From positions 10,378,400 to 10,442,399 of the forward strand of contig CM049322.1 of the NCBI GenBank assembly GCA_026874595.1: DNA of 64,000 bases. Reading direction: 5' to 3'. Below, piece after piece: positions 12,998-24,665 of the stretch (its first letter is position 1; each line of letters starts with the position of its first letter). A program made the translations under genes and the position numbers. The notes under the pieces were generated by a model, which was given only the letters and a program-made list of their open reading frames with translations, was not told the DNA's origin and searched no databases. The DNA comes from Sipunculus nudus. Taxonomy: Eukaryota > Annelida > Sipuncula > Golfingiida > Sipunculidae.

Positions 12998-14209
12998 TAT
13001 GCAGCTAGAGCCCCCACAGTTTCCACAAGCCAGGGTGCATGATATGTGATTCTTTTTGCATGTGCTTTTGAAGAAGCAAATACCTCACCACTTAACATAA
13101 ACCAGACCGATCATTAGCTGTTTTAGTATACTTTCTAACAACATCTACTAACCGAGAGTATTGGTCAATCCCTCTGTATCATGTTTGAATATCTAATTAC
13201 TACAATATCAGTGCAACAGAATAGAATCAGGTCCCCCCCCCCCAAAAAAAAAAAAAAAAAATTGATACCTTCTAGGGTACAATGTTTTTGTCCAGCAGTA
13301 TGACAGGGGAACCATACATTCATGTCTGGATAAAATATTTTTGCAGTTTCAGGACCTATGGAAGAATATCTTACTCAGCAGTATTATATCAGAGATCGTG
13401 TACATTGACACTTTTATTGCATAAAATTCTCTAAGATGCAAATTAGTGGTTGCCATCATTTTCCTAGCCGTGACAACCAGCCTCAGTAGGCAATTGGATA
13501 ATTGGGCTGGTAAGCCTACTCGAGTTGTGATACAAGTAATATCAAGGAATGCATCGCAGTGGTCTTGCATCAGGTTGCATTCATACTGTGGTAAACGTTC
13601 TGCCCATAATCTCAATATCATATTTAGAATGATGAATTAAAACAATAGTATACATGTGAGCTCACAACCCTAACTGAAACACTGTCTCCATGGACACGGG
13701 TCATTTCCTGTATTGTATGCAAGCTGCCTGCCTATTGTAACCTGTACGAGCCATGCTTGTATTCATGCCGTCATAAATTCAACATACATGAAGAGGGTTT
13801 TACCAATGTGCCGGGTTAAAACTGAACATTTTCGCACATGCTTGGTACTTCTCCTCCCCCAACACACCCGTTCAATACACAGGACTAATAAACAAGATGA
13901 ATATTCTTATAATTTCTGTATTAATTTTTTTGTTGAGACTTGAAAAATTTGCAGGATTTGAATCCTAATATTCAAATGTGATAAAATATTAGAAACTTAT
14001 GTAAGTGCTCACCGACATATTTTAAGATTTATTGAGAGATAATTCTTTATTTACATTTCATTCATTTCTCTTAAGGTTGACTGGCCCTTGATATGAATAA
14101 AACTAAATAAACTGAATTTACTTAGTTAATCAGGAATATGGGATTAATTTTTTCGCTCATATGGCCTTATATTTAAATATTGAAAACTTGATTACCTACA
14201 CACATTTTT
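12998..14209. other. Non-coding sequence with C and A homopolymer runs
   Basis: A poly-C run then poly-A at about 13233-13260 marks an old repeat edge. Short overlapping frames near 13349-13640 lie on opposite strands and show no family feature. No gene is supported. Confidence 0.4.
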
Positions 14210-14560
14210 AGCTCAGCTGACTGTTAGTCATCTGAGCTATAGTCATGGTCCCTTGTCCATCTGTCTGGCCATCTGGCCATGAACACGGCATAATTTAAAA
14301 CCTTTGGACCTATGAATCCAAAATTTGGCATACAGTTAGATGTCTAAAAAATCTCCTACCATATCCAATATCGAGTCACTATGACATTCATTCCTTTGCG
14401 ATATTAAGGAAAAACCTCATTTTTCCTTTAAGAACCCATTGTTGCACTTAATTCAAGGCTGCCTGATATAAAAACCACTGATCTGTTTTTGATCATATTT
14501 CATGTTCCTCTATATATTTCCTCTAATAATACCAGATATTATGTCAGTATTGCTTTATTT
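14210..14560 (+). mobile_element. Hairpin-led non-autonomous element, copy 1
   Basis: It opens with a hairpin at 14210-14238 (AGCTCAG/CTGAGCT outer stem, TGACT/AGTCA inner stem, GTT loop). The body then carries CTATAGTCATGGTCC, repeated CCATCTG words, AATCCAAAATTTGGCAT, AAGGAAAAACCTCA and CTGCCTGATAT. All of these recur in the same order in the copy at 14754. No terminal inverted repeat is evident at the 3' side and no coding frame is present. Confidence 0.7.
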
Positions 14561-14753
14561 TTTTTAAGTCATGGGCCCACACATAATGCACTTTGTAAAA
14601 AAATCAGGAAATATATTTACTCACTAACCATGAAAATTGCTGAAGCTAGAGACTTTTTTTCAAGGAAATGACTTTATTAAAACTGAATTTTGCAATATTT
14701 TTAATTTATTTGCATTAATATAAAAATCAACCTTGGCCATGAAATGTTTTTTT

Positions 14754-15100
14754 AGCTCAGCTGACTGTTAGTCATCTGAGCTATAGTCGTGGTCCACTGT
14801 CTGACTGTCCGTCTGTCCGTCCATAGATGTTGCACGTTTTGAAACCGTAAGACCTAGGAATCCAAAATTCTGCATAATACTAGATGTCCTTAAGATCTAC
14901 TACCAAGCTGAAAACTGGGTCTTTGCAACTTTGTTCCTTTGAGAAATTAAGGAAAAACCTCAATTTTTTTATTAAAGACCTATTTTCACACTTCAGGACT
15001 GCCTAATATCAAAACCACTTATCTGGTTTTCCTCATATTTACCATAAATATTCCACTATATAGTTCCTATGTACATGCCAGAAATTAGATCTTTATTATA
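14754..15100 (+). mobile_element. Hairpin-led non-autonomous element, copy 2
   Basis: The same hairpin as at 14210 (14754-14782) is followed by CTATAGTCGTGGTCC, a TGTCCGTC-rich stretch, GAATCCAAAATTCTGC, AAGGAAAAACCTCAA and CTGCCTAATATCAAAACC. Colinearity with copy 1 over about 340 bp supports a dispersed element. A TIR element begins directly after it. Confidence 0.7.
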
Positions 15101-15104
15101 TAAT

Positions 15105-15694
15105 TGTATCCGCCAAAACAAAGTTTTGTGGATACTATGTTTTTGACCGGGTTCTGCCGCCACCACATTTGTTTCCGGAGAACTTCTGTGAGACTATTGG
15201 ACAGATTTTTTCAAAACTTGCACCAATTATCGGGTCACAAGTGAACTGGTGCCTAACCAATTGGCCTTGACCTCTGACCTTTCCTCTCTGCCCAGCTTCA
15301 GTTTGTTTCCACACATAAACCCACATATCTCGGGAACCGTTTGACCGATCAGGAAAAAAATTTTGTACAAACGTAGGGCTTGGATAGCTTTATAACATAC
15401 ACAAAAAATAGTGGCGCCACCTGCAACCATGTTTGCACAGTGTCCATCTGTTCATCTGCCTTGGGTTAAAATCACTCATATCTCTGCAGTTGTTTGACTA
15501 ATTCACCTGGAATTCGGCGTGCGTATACATCCTGCATAGTTTCTCGTTCAAATAACAGGTGGCACCACCTACAATCATGTTTACGTGGCAGACATCCATT
15601 CTAATATGTAATACATGTAACTCTATTTCCCCTTAAATTTGCCACTCAATCCATGCGTCACTTAACCTGTCCTACTCTGATTTTGGCGGATACA
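15105..15694. mobile_element. 590-bp TIR element with hairpin 5' end
   Basis: Perfect 14-bp terminal inverted repeats, TGTATCCGCCAAAA at 15105-15118 and TTTTGGCGGATACA at 15681-15694, bound a 590-bp unit. The left TIR is also the 5' arm of a local hairpin: GTATCC..CAAAAC, AAA, GTTTTG.GGATAC at 15106-15135. Internally it contains GTGGCGCCACCTGCA and ATATCTC words shared with repeats near 45-47 and 61-63 kb. No transposase frame exists, so it is non-autonomous. Confidence 0.75.
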
Positions 15695-16245
15695 CATAGT
15701 CGCTTGTCGACTACCTGTATTCTAGTTTTTAATAAATAGTTAAACTCTTATATCATTTGTGCTAGTGCTACTCTTGGGCATAGGTAACCTGTAATTATTG
15801 AATAACTGTAAACTCGGACGTTGTTAAAAGCATGATAGTTAACATGACTTATAGTGGACATTTTTTTTTCCATACTTCTGCTGCAATGTAGATAAAATTA
15901 TTAGGCCAAGTCAAAACCTGTGTGACAATAGCACTCTTTTTCCAAATGTAAATAATATAAATGACACCAGCCCTCTTCCCTCTCCAAGGATTTTATCAAG
16001 ATCTTTACATATCTTCAGTTAAATGCCATCATCCTTATAAATCAGCATATATTACAACACAAAACTAACATTTGTCTTATCCTTCTTCCAAATCATATCT
16101 TATGATCAAAAATAAAAGCTAAGTGCCATGACCCATTGGTCATTTGTTGACATCAAGCCAGTGGTATGCAGTGTTATGTAACTGCTTCACTCCTGGCCAG
16201 CTCATCTGTCTTGATCAGGCTGTCTGGAGTAACTACCACAAAGAG

Positions 16246-16248
<3 letters not shown>
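15695..16248. other. Non-coding sequence, no gene seen
   Basis: AT-rich sequence with no supported feature. Confidence 0.4.

Positions 16249-16297
<49 letters not shown>
16249..16297. repeat. (CT)n microsatellite
   Basis: An uninterrupted CT dinucleotide tract. The Ser-Leu and Arg-Glu frames across it are products of the microsatellite, not genes. Confidence 0.95.
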
Positions 16298-16298
<1 letters not shown>

Positions 16299-16734
16299 CC
16301 CTATCCTGTTGACATGCCTGTTCAATAAACAAGACAAATCTTAAAATATCACATTTTTTGAGCAACCAGCAGGATTATAAAGAAGATGACTCATAATTTC
16401 AATGCTAAATTAAATTTTTTGTTGAAACTTGACCAATTTTGAATTAAAAAAAAATTCAGGATTTGAATCCTAACATTCAAATGTGATAAAATATTTGGAT
16501 CTAGTGTAAGTGATCATTGACATTTAAGATTAAATAAGATATAAATACTTTGTAGCACTTCATTCATAGCTCTAATATATTAAGTTGGCAGGGCTTTGAT
16601 ATGAATAACACTGTAAATCAGAAATATTGGGCAAATATTCGTGGTATTAATTTTTAGCTCATATTGCCATTTATTTAACTATTGAAACCTTAATCAGATA
16701 AATAAAATTTAATAAAATTCACACATTTTTCGTT

Positions 16735-17420
16735 TATGAAATATATCCTTCCATATAACATTTAGGCCCATGTTTGCCTTATTGCATCATTAAACAGTTT
16801 TGTTTATAACACAGTGCAAATGCAATTTATATATACCTAATTGGCTTGTTTAAACATACTTATTAAATTTTGTTCATGCTCATTGAAATTTTTACAGCAA
16901 TTTATCTCAGTTGATATATTAATGTTTATTATTAAACTTTGGCTCAAGTCAGTTATTCTGTAATTTAAAAAAAAAAAGTTTCATTTTAGCAGGGCCATTT
17001 ACTCATAGCTTATCAACTGCTAATATATATATCAAAAACCAAAATTTATTTTGCATTTGGTAATATTTTCCAAAATTCAGCTGAGTGATGTGACCCATGG
17101 GTTCCTTAATTGTTTGTCTATGAACTGTATCCTTTCATATAACACTTAGGCCTATTTATTCCTTGTTGCATCATTTGATGGTTTCAAGCCTCAAGTTTCA
17201 TTTATTAAACAGTGCATATGCAATTTATACCAAATTTTTACAGCATTTTATCTCAGTTGATAAATTAATGTTTATTATTATGCTTTGCTCATGTCCATAT
17301 TCTATAATTTATAAGGTTTCATCTTAGCAGGGCCTTTTCCTCTTAGTTTTACAAATGCTAATATATATGAAAAAAAAACCCAAAGAAATAATTTTCCAAA
17401 ACTCAGCTGAGAGATGTTTA
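16735..17420 (+). repeat. Diverged tandem duplication, ~384-bp unit
   Basis: ATGAAATATATCCTTCCATA at 16736 is matched by ATGAACTGTATCCTTTCATA at about 17120. The two copies also share TATCTCAGTTGAT, TTTCAT.TTAGCAGGGCC, GCTAATATATAT and CTCAGCTGAG blocks in the same order. No coding sequence. Confidence 0.7.
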
Positions 17421-17498
17421 TCTTGACTGTTTCTTCCTCTACTGAGGACAGGTGTTGCCGCCTGTATTTTTTTTTGTTTTTAATGCATTTAATGCATG

Positions 17499-17629
17499 GT
17501 TTTTGATATATATATTAGCAGTTGATAAGCTATGAGTAAATGGCCCTGCTAAAATGAAACTTTTTTTTTTTAAATTACAGAATAACTGACTTGAGCCAAA
17601 GTCAGTTATTCTGTAATTTAAAAAAAAAA
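17499..17629. repeat. Inverted copy and long perfect hairpin
   Basis: 17499-17570 is the reverse complement of roughly 16975-17035 (GCAGTTGATAAGCTATGAGT against ACTCATAGCTTATCAACTGC). It leads into a hairpin with arms 17561-17590 and 17601-17629 and a 10-nt loop TTGAGCCAAA. The inner 20 bp of each arm (17571-17590 and 17601-17620) pair perfectly, and the outer ~10 bp are T and A runs. Confidence 0.8.
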
Positions 17630-17630
17630 G

Positions 17631-18340
17631 CTCAAGTATCTGAACACTAATGCATTGATCACCATGATTCTGTGCATGCATCTTCATCATGGAGTGTTTC
17701 AACTGTTTATTTAAAGATGCAGTCATCTGTCAACAGGGCACAAATCATAACTACTTGAACTAGAATATTTTACTTGACATCCTGGGAAGTCCATGAAAAG
17801 TCTCCTTTGAAACCTGAAACTAGGTCACTGTTGTCCATATCCTATGAGCTATGCCCAGGTCAGAAGCACCTCCAGAATATTAAAAATTTGATACAAAAGC
17901 ACCAGTATCTGAACAACTAATGCATTGATCACCATTATTCTTTGCATGCATATTGAACATGGAGTGTTTCATCATTTCCTGCAGACTGGTGGTGCCACTT
18001 GTATTTTTTTTCTAATTTTAACACATTTTTTCTCTATTTTGACACCTTTAAATATGTGGTCATCCGTTAACAGGGCACAAATCGTAACTGTTGGTCCTAG
18101 AATCTTCTTACTTGACATCCAGGGAGGTTGATGAAAAACTCTCCTTGCAAACTAGAAATTAGGTCTCAGTTACATATATTCTCCTTGCTTTGGGGCTTAT
18201 AAGCTCACTCCAGAATAATTGAAAATTTGATACCAAAGCAGGACACAATTGATAACCATTGGACATAGAATCTTCTTACTTGACATTCTGAGGGTTTCTC
18301 AAAAGTTCTCCTGAGAAAGCCGTGGCTCAGCTATGCACAG
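17631..18340 (-). repeat. Minus-strand copies of the 45-47.5 kb ~300-bp repeat
   Basis: Two full copies and one partial copy contain, in order, AATGCATTGATCACCAT, TGCATGCAT, CATGGAGTGTTTCA, CAGGGCACAAATC, AGAATCTTCTTACTTGACAT and CTGAAACTAGGTC-like words. These are the reverse complements of words tandemly repeated at 45.3-47.5 kb (ATCAATGCATTAGT, ATGCATGC, GATGAAACACTC, ATTTGTGCCCTG, AAGAAAGAAGATTC). The family is therefore present on both strands, about 28 kb apart. Confidence 0.7.
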
Positions 18341-19308
18341 AGTTCAATGCACTATGTTCTTGTTGACACCTTTGATCGCGCCCAGTCCACTGTTTTTAGG
18401 CAAATGGTCTCAGGGCAGGGGGAACATGTAATACAATTATTTTAAAGGGAGGAAGCTATTTTTCATGTAAATTCAACATGCTTTATAGGTGATTTGGCAC
18501 CCTTAACACTGAACGAAACCATTTTAATAGTCATAATTCACAATCATGAGGCAGACACACATTAATACATAAATATACATAAATCTCACAGAAAAATAGT
18601 TATAGCTACATTGAAGCACTGTCACAGATATTATATTCAAGCACTTGCAAAGATCTAGAACTTACAGAATTGTTATAAATTTACTTTAAAATATTTTAAT
18701 ACATAAGAGCATCACTTTTCACTAAAGACCTAAAGAATCATGATAGCACACCCTTTAATAAAGTATGCATCTTGTGCATATAATTATTCAGCTGATAAAC
18801 ATTGGCTCGTAAAAAATCAATACTATATGAAATTGATAAGCTAAGTACATTTGTAAAGTGTAAACCTAAAATTATTATACAGTAAAACACTATGTACTAT
18901 ATTCTAGCACTTTTGAAATCAGGGATATAGGATGAAAACTTCTAAAATTGCGATAAATATAGTTAAAATGAAATAAAGAACAACATTGTTGTTTGAATTA
19001 ACACAGCACTTTGCGTTGACTATTATTATAAATTCATTTATACAGTGTCAGCTTACAAAAATAATCAGTTAATATCATTGAGACAACTCATAATTAGAAT
19101 ATATTTGTTGCATCATTGCAAAGTACTAACTTAAACATTAACTACCTCGCTTTCATTCTCATAATTCAGACACAAACATACAAAAATACAACTACAAAAC
19201 ACTATAGTTTTACTACTAATACTTCATCTGATGCCATATCAACATAAACTCCCTATAATCCATTATGGTCCTGCCTGTATCATAATCTCCTCCTTCTTAC
19301 CTAAGAAA
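18341..19308. other. AT-rich non-coding sequence
   Basis: No supported gene, RNA or repeat. Confidence 0.4.
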
Positions 19309-19510
19309 CAGGGGCGGATTTAGGAAAAGGAGGGGTCCAACACAAGAGGACAAATGACAAAAGCTAAAAAAAACGTCCCCAGGTTCGGAAAAGGGGGGTC
19401 CAGGCCGCAAAAATAGGTCGGAAACCCTTAAAAAAAGGTTGCGATGACTGAAAAAGGGAGGGGGGGGGGGTCCGGGCCCCCCTGGACCCTCCCCATTGAT
19501 CCACTCCTGG
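19309..19510. mobile_element. Short G-rich MITE, copy 1
   Basis: It starts CAGGGGCGGATTTAGGAAAA and ends GATCCACTCCTGG, with GGGG(T)CC-rich subterminal text and a poly-G run near 19460-19470. It is related in inverted orientation to the element at 43878-44071, sharing TTTAGGAAAAGG, GGTCCAGG, GGCCGCAAAA and CCTTAAAAAAAGGTT-type words. No coding frame. No clear target duplication was seen. Confidence 0.6.
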
Positions 19511-21117
19511 GAAATAAAGCTGACTGAGGACATTATAGATCCAAATTAAGTCTCTATACCGAACAAACCTAAATAATTTAGGTCTCATTGTAGTCTACCT
19601 ATACCATGCATATTGGGTTGACATTGATTTAAAAATGCAACCACGTGTCGTAAACATGATCCAAGTCATTTCAAGCATTGTGCACAGTATTTCCTCTTTC
19701 CAAAAGTTGTCACTGTTTGACATGATTCTTGGGACCAGTTTGTGCAATCATAATTGTCCCATGTAGTCATGTTTTTCTACACTATCTAGATACCCACACT
19801 GTTTCTTTTAGGAACACATTCTATTTCCCTTGCTCTAAACAATAAACTCTGTGACTCCTGAGCATGTCTTGATCAAAAATATTTTCCCCCATTTGTATTC
19901 TGTAAAACTTTATGAAGCAAAATTGACAAGCTTTTCTTCCCGTCCCTTTCAACCCCCCACCCCAAACCAAAAAAAGTAGTTCGGCAGTGATTAATGGCTC
20001 CCAACTGGGATCATTATCACACTGCTGATCAGGTCTGTATCAACTGATTACCTCAATGATGGCCTATCAAGTAGCAGTAGGGTGGGAGTTTTTTTCAGAA
20101 TTTTGTCCAAGATTTTTAATGGGGATGTAGCGTCATGCTAATATCAGGTCACTGTGAAGAGTTGCGGAGCATGTTTGAGCACCCAGAAATAATGCAAATT
20201 ACACACAAATTGCCGGATTCCTCATAAATGGCTGGATGGATTTTCATCAAATTTGGTGTGCTAATGAGTCTTTATGAACTTATGCTAATATGCATGAATG
20301 ATGATACCACCTATATTATCTTAATTTGTTGCCTGTGCATGGACATATTGTCAGCATGACACCATGCTGAGTGTCATGAACCATGAGCGTCATTTGTTTT
20401 GAAATAAAAACACAAACGGAAAAAGCAATTGAAGTTTCAGCGTATATTATATAGTACTTAATGGTTAATCAATGGGTTTTAACCTCGGACATTCTTTTTT
20501 TCAGACCTGGGTAGAGATTGACCATATCAATTTTTTTTAAATTATCATTTCGCCCATTTCACACTTTTTGGACAGAATAGTATTAACTCATTTATTGAAA
20601 TTACTAATCCATTAATTACAAGTTGAGATCCATGCGTTTAAATTCTGTTACAAATTTTCATTCACTCAACCTGTGGAATTTGGATGTATTGCAGGGCACT
20701 AATTGTAATCATTGGATCACCACATGGGTGATAAGGTCACTATGGCCTTTTTGGCTTATTTTACAGAATTTGTAGAGTTCCTCAAGACAACCAGTACGAA
20801 AAATATTGTAGCCAGTACCAATATATCAGTCAGCTGGAATGATGCCTGGGTGACTTCTTTCAGTGTAGAAACACCTATAGTTGTTCGCTGTATGTTGTTA
20901 TGCATGAATAAAGGGGAAGGGGGTCCTGTAAGACAGTTTGCAGGAATGCTATGTTTTCCTGCCATTAAATAAGTATTGGACTATAAATATATATTAATAA
21001 ATATATATAAAAATAGGATTTGTATTGTTCCCAATACTTGAAGAGTACGAGCAACTTTAACAATGCTCTTATGAAATTACTGAATACAAAATAGATGAAG
21101 TCGATTTAAAGTAATTG

Positions 21118-21118
<1 letters not shown>
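19511..21118. other. Non-coding sequence, no gene supported
   Basis: A frame at 20712-20972 (86 codons) shows no recognisable domain and has a counterpart on the opposite strand, so it is not called. GATGGATTTTCATCAAATTT at 20233 is a dispersed repeat word also seen near 10.7-11.1 kb. Confidence 0.4.

Positions 21119-21159
<41 letters not shown>
21119..21159. repeat. (AT)n microsatellite
   Basis: AT dinucleotide tract just upstream of a possible 3' splice site at 21188. Confidence 0.95.
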
Positions 21160-21166
<7 letters not shown>

Positions 21167-21188
21167 TTTACTTACTTTTCTTTTACAG

Positions 21189-21262
21189 GCCGTGTAAAAC
21201 CTGAAAGAAGAAAGGCTGAGAGGGACCAAGAGTGGTATCACACAGAAATACTTGAACTCTGA
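21189..21262 (+). CDS. Possible terminal coding exon of an unidentified gene
   Basis: A good 3' splice site (CTTTTCTTTTACAG ending at 21188) is followed by a short open stretch. If two bases complete the first codon, this encodes a charged tail containing RVKPERRKAERDQEWY and ending LEL before TGA at 21260-21262. AATAAATAAATAA lies about 30 bases after the stop and could supply a poly(A) signal. The strong pyrimidine tract, charged peptide and nearby signal together resemble a last exon. However, the exon is short, no upstream partner exon was found in the window, and the protein family is not recognised. Chance similarity remains quite possible. Confidence 0.3.
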
Positions 21263-21306
21263 GAGTACTACAAGTACTCTGACTCTGTTGTAAAATAAAT
21301 AAATAA

Positions 21307-21890
21307 TTTTAATGTCTTTTAGTATTTTGTTGAATACATGAAGAGAACGTTTGGTTGGTACCTTTCTGTTGGTAAATGGATTTGACAAATGGATGATCTC
21401 CTATTTTTTGCCGGAAAACAATAGATATGACTGGAAACCACTGTCATGATCAGATTTATGATTAAAGCTATGCACATGCACTCATCAATTTTAACACTTC
21501 ATTGAAAATGTCTTCCACAGACTGAAATGGAAAATACACCTGCGGTCTAATCATAAGCTGAAGTATTGCCAGTTATATGAAAGCCTACTCTGTGCTGTAT
21601 AAATAAAGTACAATGTACTTTCTTTTAAAATGTATTAATGTATGTGGATTAATCATGCCGGTTCACACGGTCGGTGACAGATCATAAGAATTGTCAACAT
21701 GTTGATAACTTGTTGAATCATCAAGATATTGGTTAAAATACTCGAAACTGTTTAACAGAATTAATGTTAACTTTATATAGACTATTTTTCAATGGACTTA
21801 CTCCGAGTGAACAAATATTAGGATATATCGAGTATACAGGCATTGAGCACTTTCCCCTTTTCCGGTATTTTTGTACCTTAGCAATACATT
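21307..21890. other. Non-coding sequence grading into satellite
   Basis: No supported gene. The frame at 21764-22072 runs into the first degenerate 187-bp satellite unit and is not a gene. Confidence 0.4.
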
Positions 21891-21899
21891 TTTTATGTT

Positions 21900-24190
21900 T
21901 TAAGAATATCGTTAATATGTTATCATTATACTTAGGAGCAAACATTGATGGGATGTATTCCCAACGTAACTGCAACAACATTGTGAAACGTTGTAGATTC
22001 ATGAGAAAATCGTCGACAAAGAAGGTGTTATCTTACGTTAAATATTCCGTAGATAAAACCACATTTATGTGACCAAAGAACGTTATCAAAAATGTTGCTA
22101 ACACTTTATTTAACTAAGAGCAAATATGTATGAGACATTCCCAGCGTATCTACAAAGATAAAGTGAAACTTTTCATACAAGAAATAAAAACTATGAAGAA
22201 CGTTAGGGTTTACGATCAAAGTCCGTACATAAAACCATACATTAGTATGTGCTAAGAACGTTCTAACAGAAACGTTTCTAACATGTTATCATTATACCTA
22301 AGAACAAACGTCGGTGAGACGTATTCCAAACATAACTACAATGATTTAATGAAACATTGCAGGCACGTAATAAAAACGATGACAAAGGACGTTTGGTTTT
22401 ACATTCAAAGTCCGTACAAAAAAACCATACATTTGTATGTGCTAGGAACGTTTTAACAGAAACGTTGCTTACATGTTATCATTATAACTAAAAGCAAACG
22501 TTGGTTAGACGTATTCCCAACATTACTGCAACGATTATATGAAACATTGCGGACACGTTATAAAAACGCAACAAAGAACGTTTGGCTTCGCGTTCAAAGT
22601 CCGTACATAAAACCATACATTTTTGCGTGCACAGAACGTTTTAACGGAAATGTTTCCTACACGTTAGCATTATACAAAGACCAAACGTTTATGACACGTA
22701 TTCTTAACGTAACTACAACGACGATGAAACGTTGCAAAAACGTAATAAAAACAACGACAACAAACGTTTTATTTTATGTTCAAAGTCCGTACACAAAACC
22801 ATACATTTTTGCGTGCACAAAACGTTTTAACAGAAATGTTGCTTACACGTTAGCATTATACTAACAGCAAACGTTTATGAGACGTTTTCCTAACATTACT
22901 ACAACGACTTGATGAACGTCGCAAACACGTAATAAAAACGACAACGAACGTTTGATTTTACGTTCACAGTCCGTACATAAAACCGTAAATTTTTGCGTGC
23001 ACAGAACGTTTTAACATAAATGTTGCTTACACATTAGCATTATACTTATAGCAAACGTTTATAAGGCGTATTCTTAACATAATTACAACGACTTGATGAC
23101 CGTTGCAAACACGTACTGAAAACAACGACAACGAACGTTTGATTTTATGTTCAAAGTCCGTACACAAAACCATACATTTTTGCGTGCACAGAACGTTTTA
23201 ACAGAAATGTTGCTTACACGTTAGCATTATACTAATAGCGAACGTTTATCAGACGTTTTCCTAACATTACTACAACGACTTGATGACCGTTGCAAACACG
23301 TTATAAAAACTACGACAACGAACGTTTGATTTTACGTTCACAGACCGTACATAAAACCATACATTTTTGCGTGCACAGAACGTTTTAACAGAAATGTTGC
23401 TTACACATTAGCATTGTACTAGGAGCAAACGTTTATGAGACGTTTTCCTAACATTACTACAACGACTTGATGAACGTCGCAAACACGTAATAAAAACAAC
23501 GACAACGAACGTTTGATTTTACGTTCACAGTCCGTACATAAAACCATACATTTTTGCGTGCACAGAACGTTTTAACAGAAATATTGCTTACACATTAGCA
23601 TTATACTTACAGCAAACGTTTATAAGGCGTATTCTTAACATAATTACAACGACTTGATGACCGTTGCAAACACGTTATAAAAACTACGACAACGAACGTT
23701 TGATTTTATGTTCAAAGTCCGTACACAAAACCATACATTTTTGCGTGCACAGAACGTTTTAATAGAAGTGTTGCTTACACGTTAGCATTTTACTAATAGC
23801 GAACGTTTATCAGACGTTTTCCTAACATTACTACAACGACTTGATGACCGTAGCAAACACGTTATAAAAACTACGACAGCGAACGTTTGATTTTACGTTA
23901 ACAAACCGTACATAAAACCATACATTTTTGCGTGCACAGAACGTTTTAACAGAAATGTTGCTTACACGTTAGCATTGTACTAGGAGCAAACGTTTATTAG
24001 ACGTATTCTTAACATAACTACAACGACTTGATAAAACGTTGCAAACACGTAATAAAAACAACGGCAACGAACGTCTGATTTTACGTTCACAGTCCGTACA
24101 TAAAACCATACATTTTTGCGTGCACAGAACGTTTCAAAATAATGTTATCCGAACCTAACTAAAATGTTGTGAGGACGTTTTTAGAACGCA
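21900..24190 (+). repeat. 187-bp CpG-rich satellite with 3-unit higher-order repeat
   Basis: The word CGTGCACA(G/A)AACGTTTT recurs at 22626, 22812, 22996, 23183, 23370, 23557, 23744, 23931 and 24119, a period of 184-188 bp. Degenerate units extend upstream to about 21.9 kb. Units are packed with ACGTT and AACGTT, unlike the CpG-poor flanks. Variants repeat every three units: CATAATTACAACGACTTG at about 23078 and 23639, CTAATAGCGAACGTTTATC at about 23231 and 23792, and CTAGGAGCAAACG at about 23418 and 23979, so a ~561-bp higher-order unit exists. The reading frames inside are satellite translations, not genes. Confidence 0.93.
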
Positions 24191-24194
24191 TTAT

Positions 24195-24598
24195 TGTTTG
24201 CAGGGAAGGATCAGAGATAGTGCAACTAAATCTACTGGTAATGTATGTGTTCTTACATGTCAATATTTGCTATAAATATTATTTTTGGTTATCGATGTAT
24301 GGTAATGAATCACTTGAAGAATCTGTTGGTTCCTTATTCAGAATACATTTATATGAATGTTTACAACTTTTATATGTTGGTGGGTCTCCCCCCCCCCCCC
24401 CCACCCCCCACCCCCGTCCTACAGGGTAGGTTATGATATTATCTTACGGTCGATGGCACATTTACGCAAAACTTGCATTAGGATAATGGACCAATGATTA
24501 TTAAACAAATTACCTTAAATATGACCAAATCCTACCTAAAGCGTTAAATCTGTTGATAATAAATACTTTCTTCAATAAGCATTATGAATTGACATGTA
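24195..24598. other. Non-coding spacer with poly-C run
   Basis: A C-rich tract at about 24388-24417 creates a proline-rich frame that is not a gene. The rest is AT-rich sequence upstream of the lectin gene. Confidence 0.5.
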
Positions 24599-24607
24599 AC
24601 TATATAT
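24599..24607 (+). promoter_or_regulatory. Possible TATA element of the lectin gene
   Basis: CTATATATTTGG lies about 60 bases upstream of the lectin ATG, which would place a start site about 30 bases before the ATG. The AT-rich context makes chance occurrence likely. Confidence 0.3.
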
Positions 24608-24665
24608 TTGGCTATACTGATATGATCAATCAAATATAGTTTGAGGTTTCACAAAGAATAATAGG

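Noticed and set aside
16144-16365. Serine-leucine and arginine-glutamate reading frames.
   Set aside because: Both are translations of the CT/GA microsatellite.
20712-20972. An 86-codon frame that could be a small protein.
   Set aside because: No signal peptide, domain or splice context, and an opposite-strand frame overlaps it.
22547-22864. A 105-codon frame.
   Set aside because: It lies wholly within the 187-bp satellite and repeats with it.
24169-24436. A proline-tailed frame between satellite and lectin.
   Set aside because: It begins in the satellite and its proline run is a poly-C tract.
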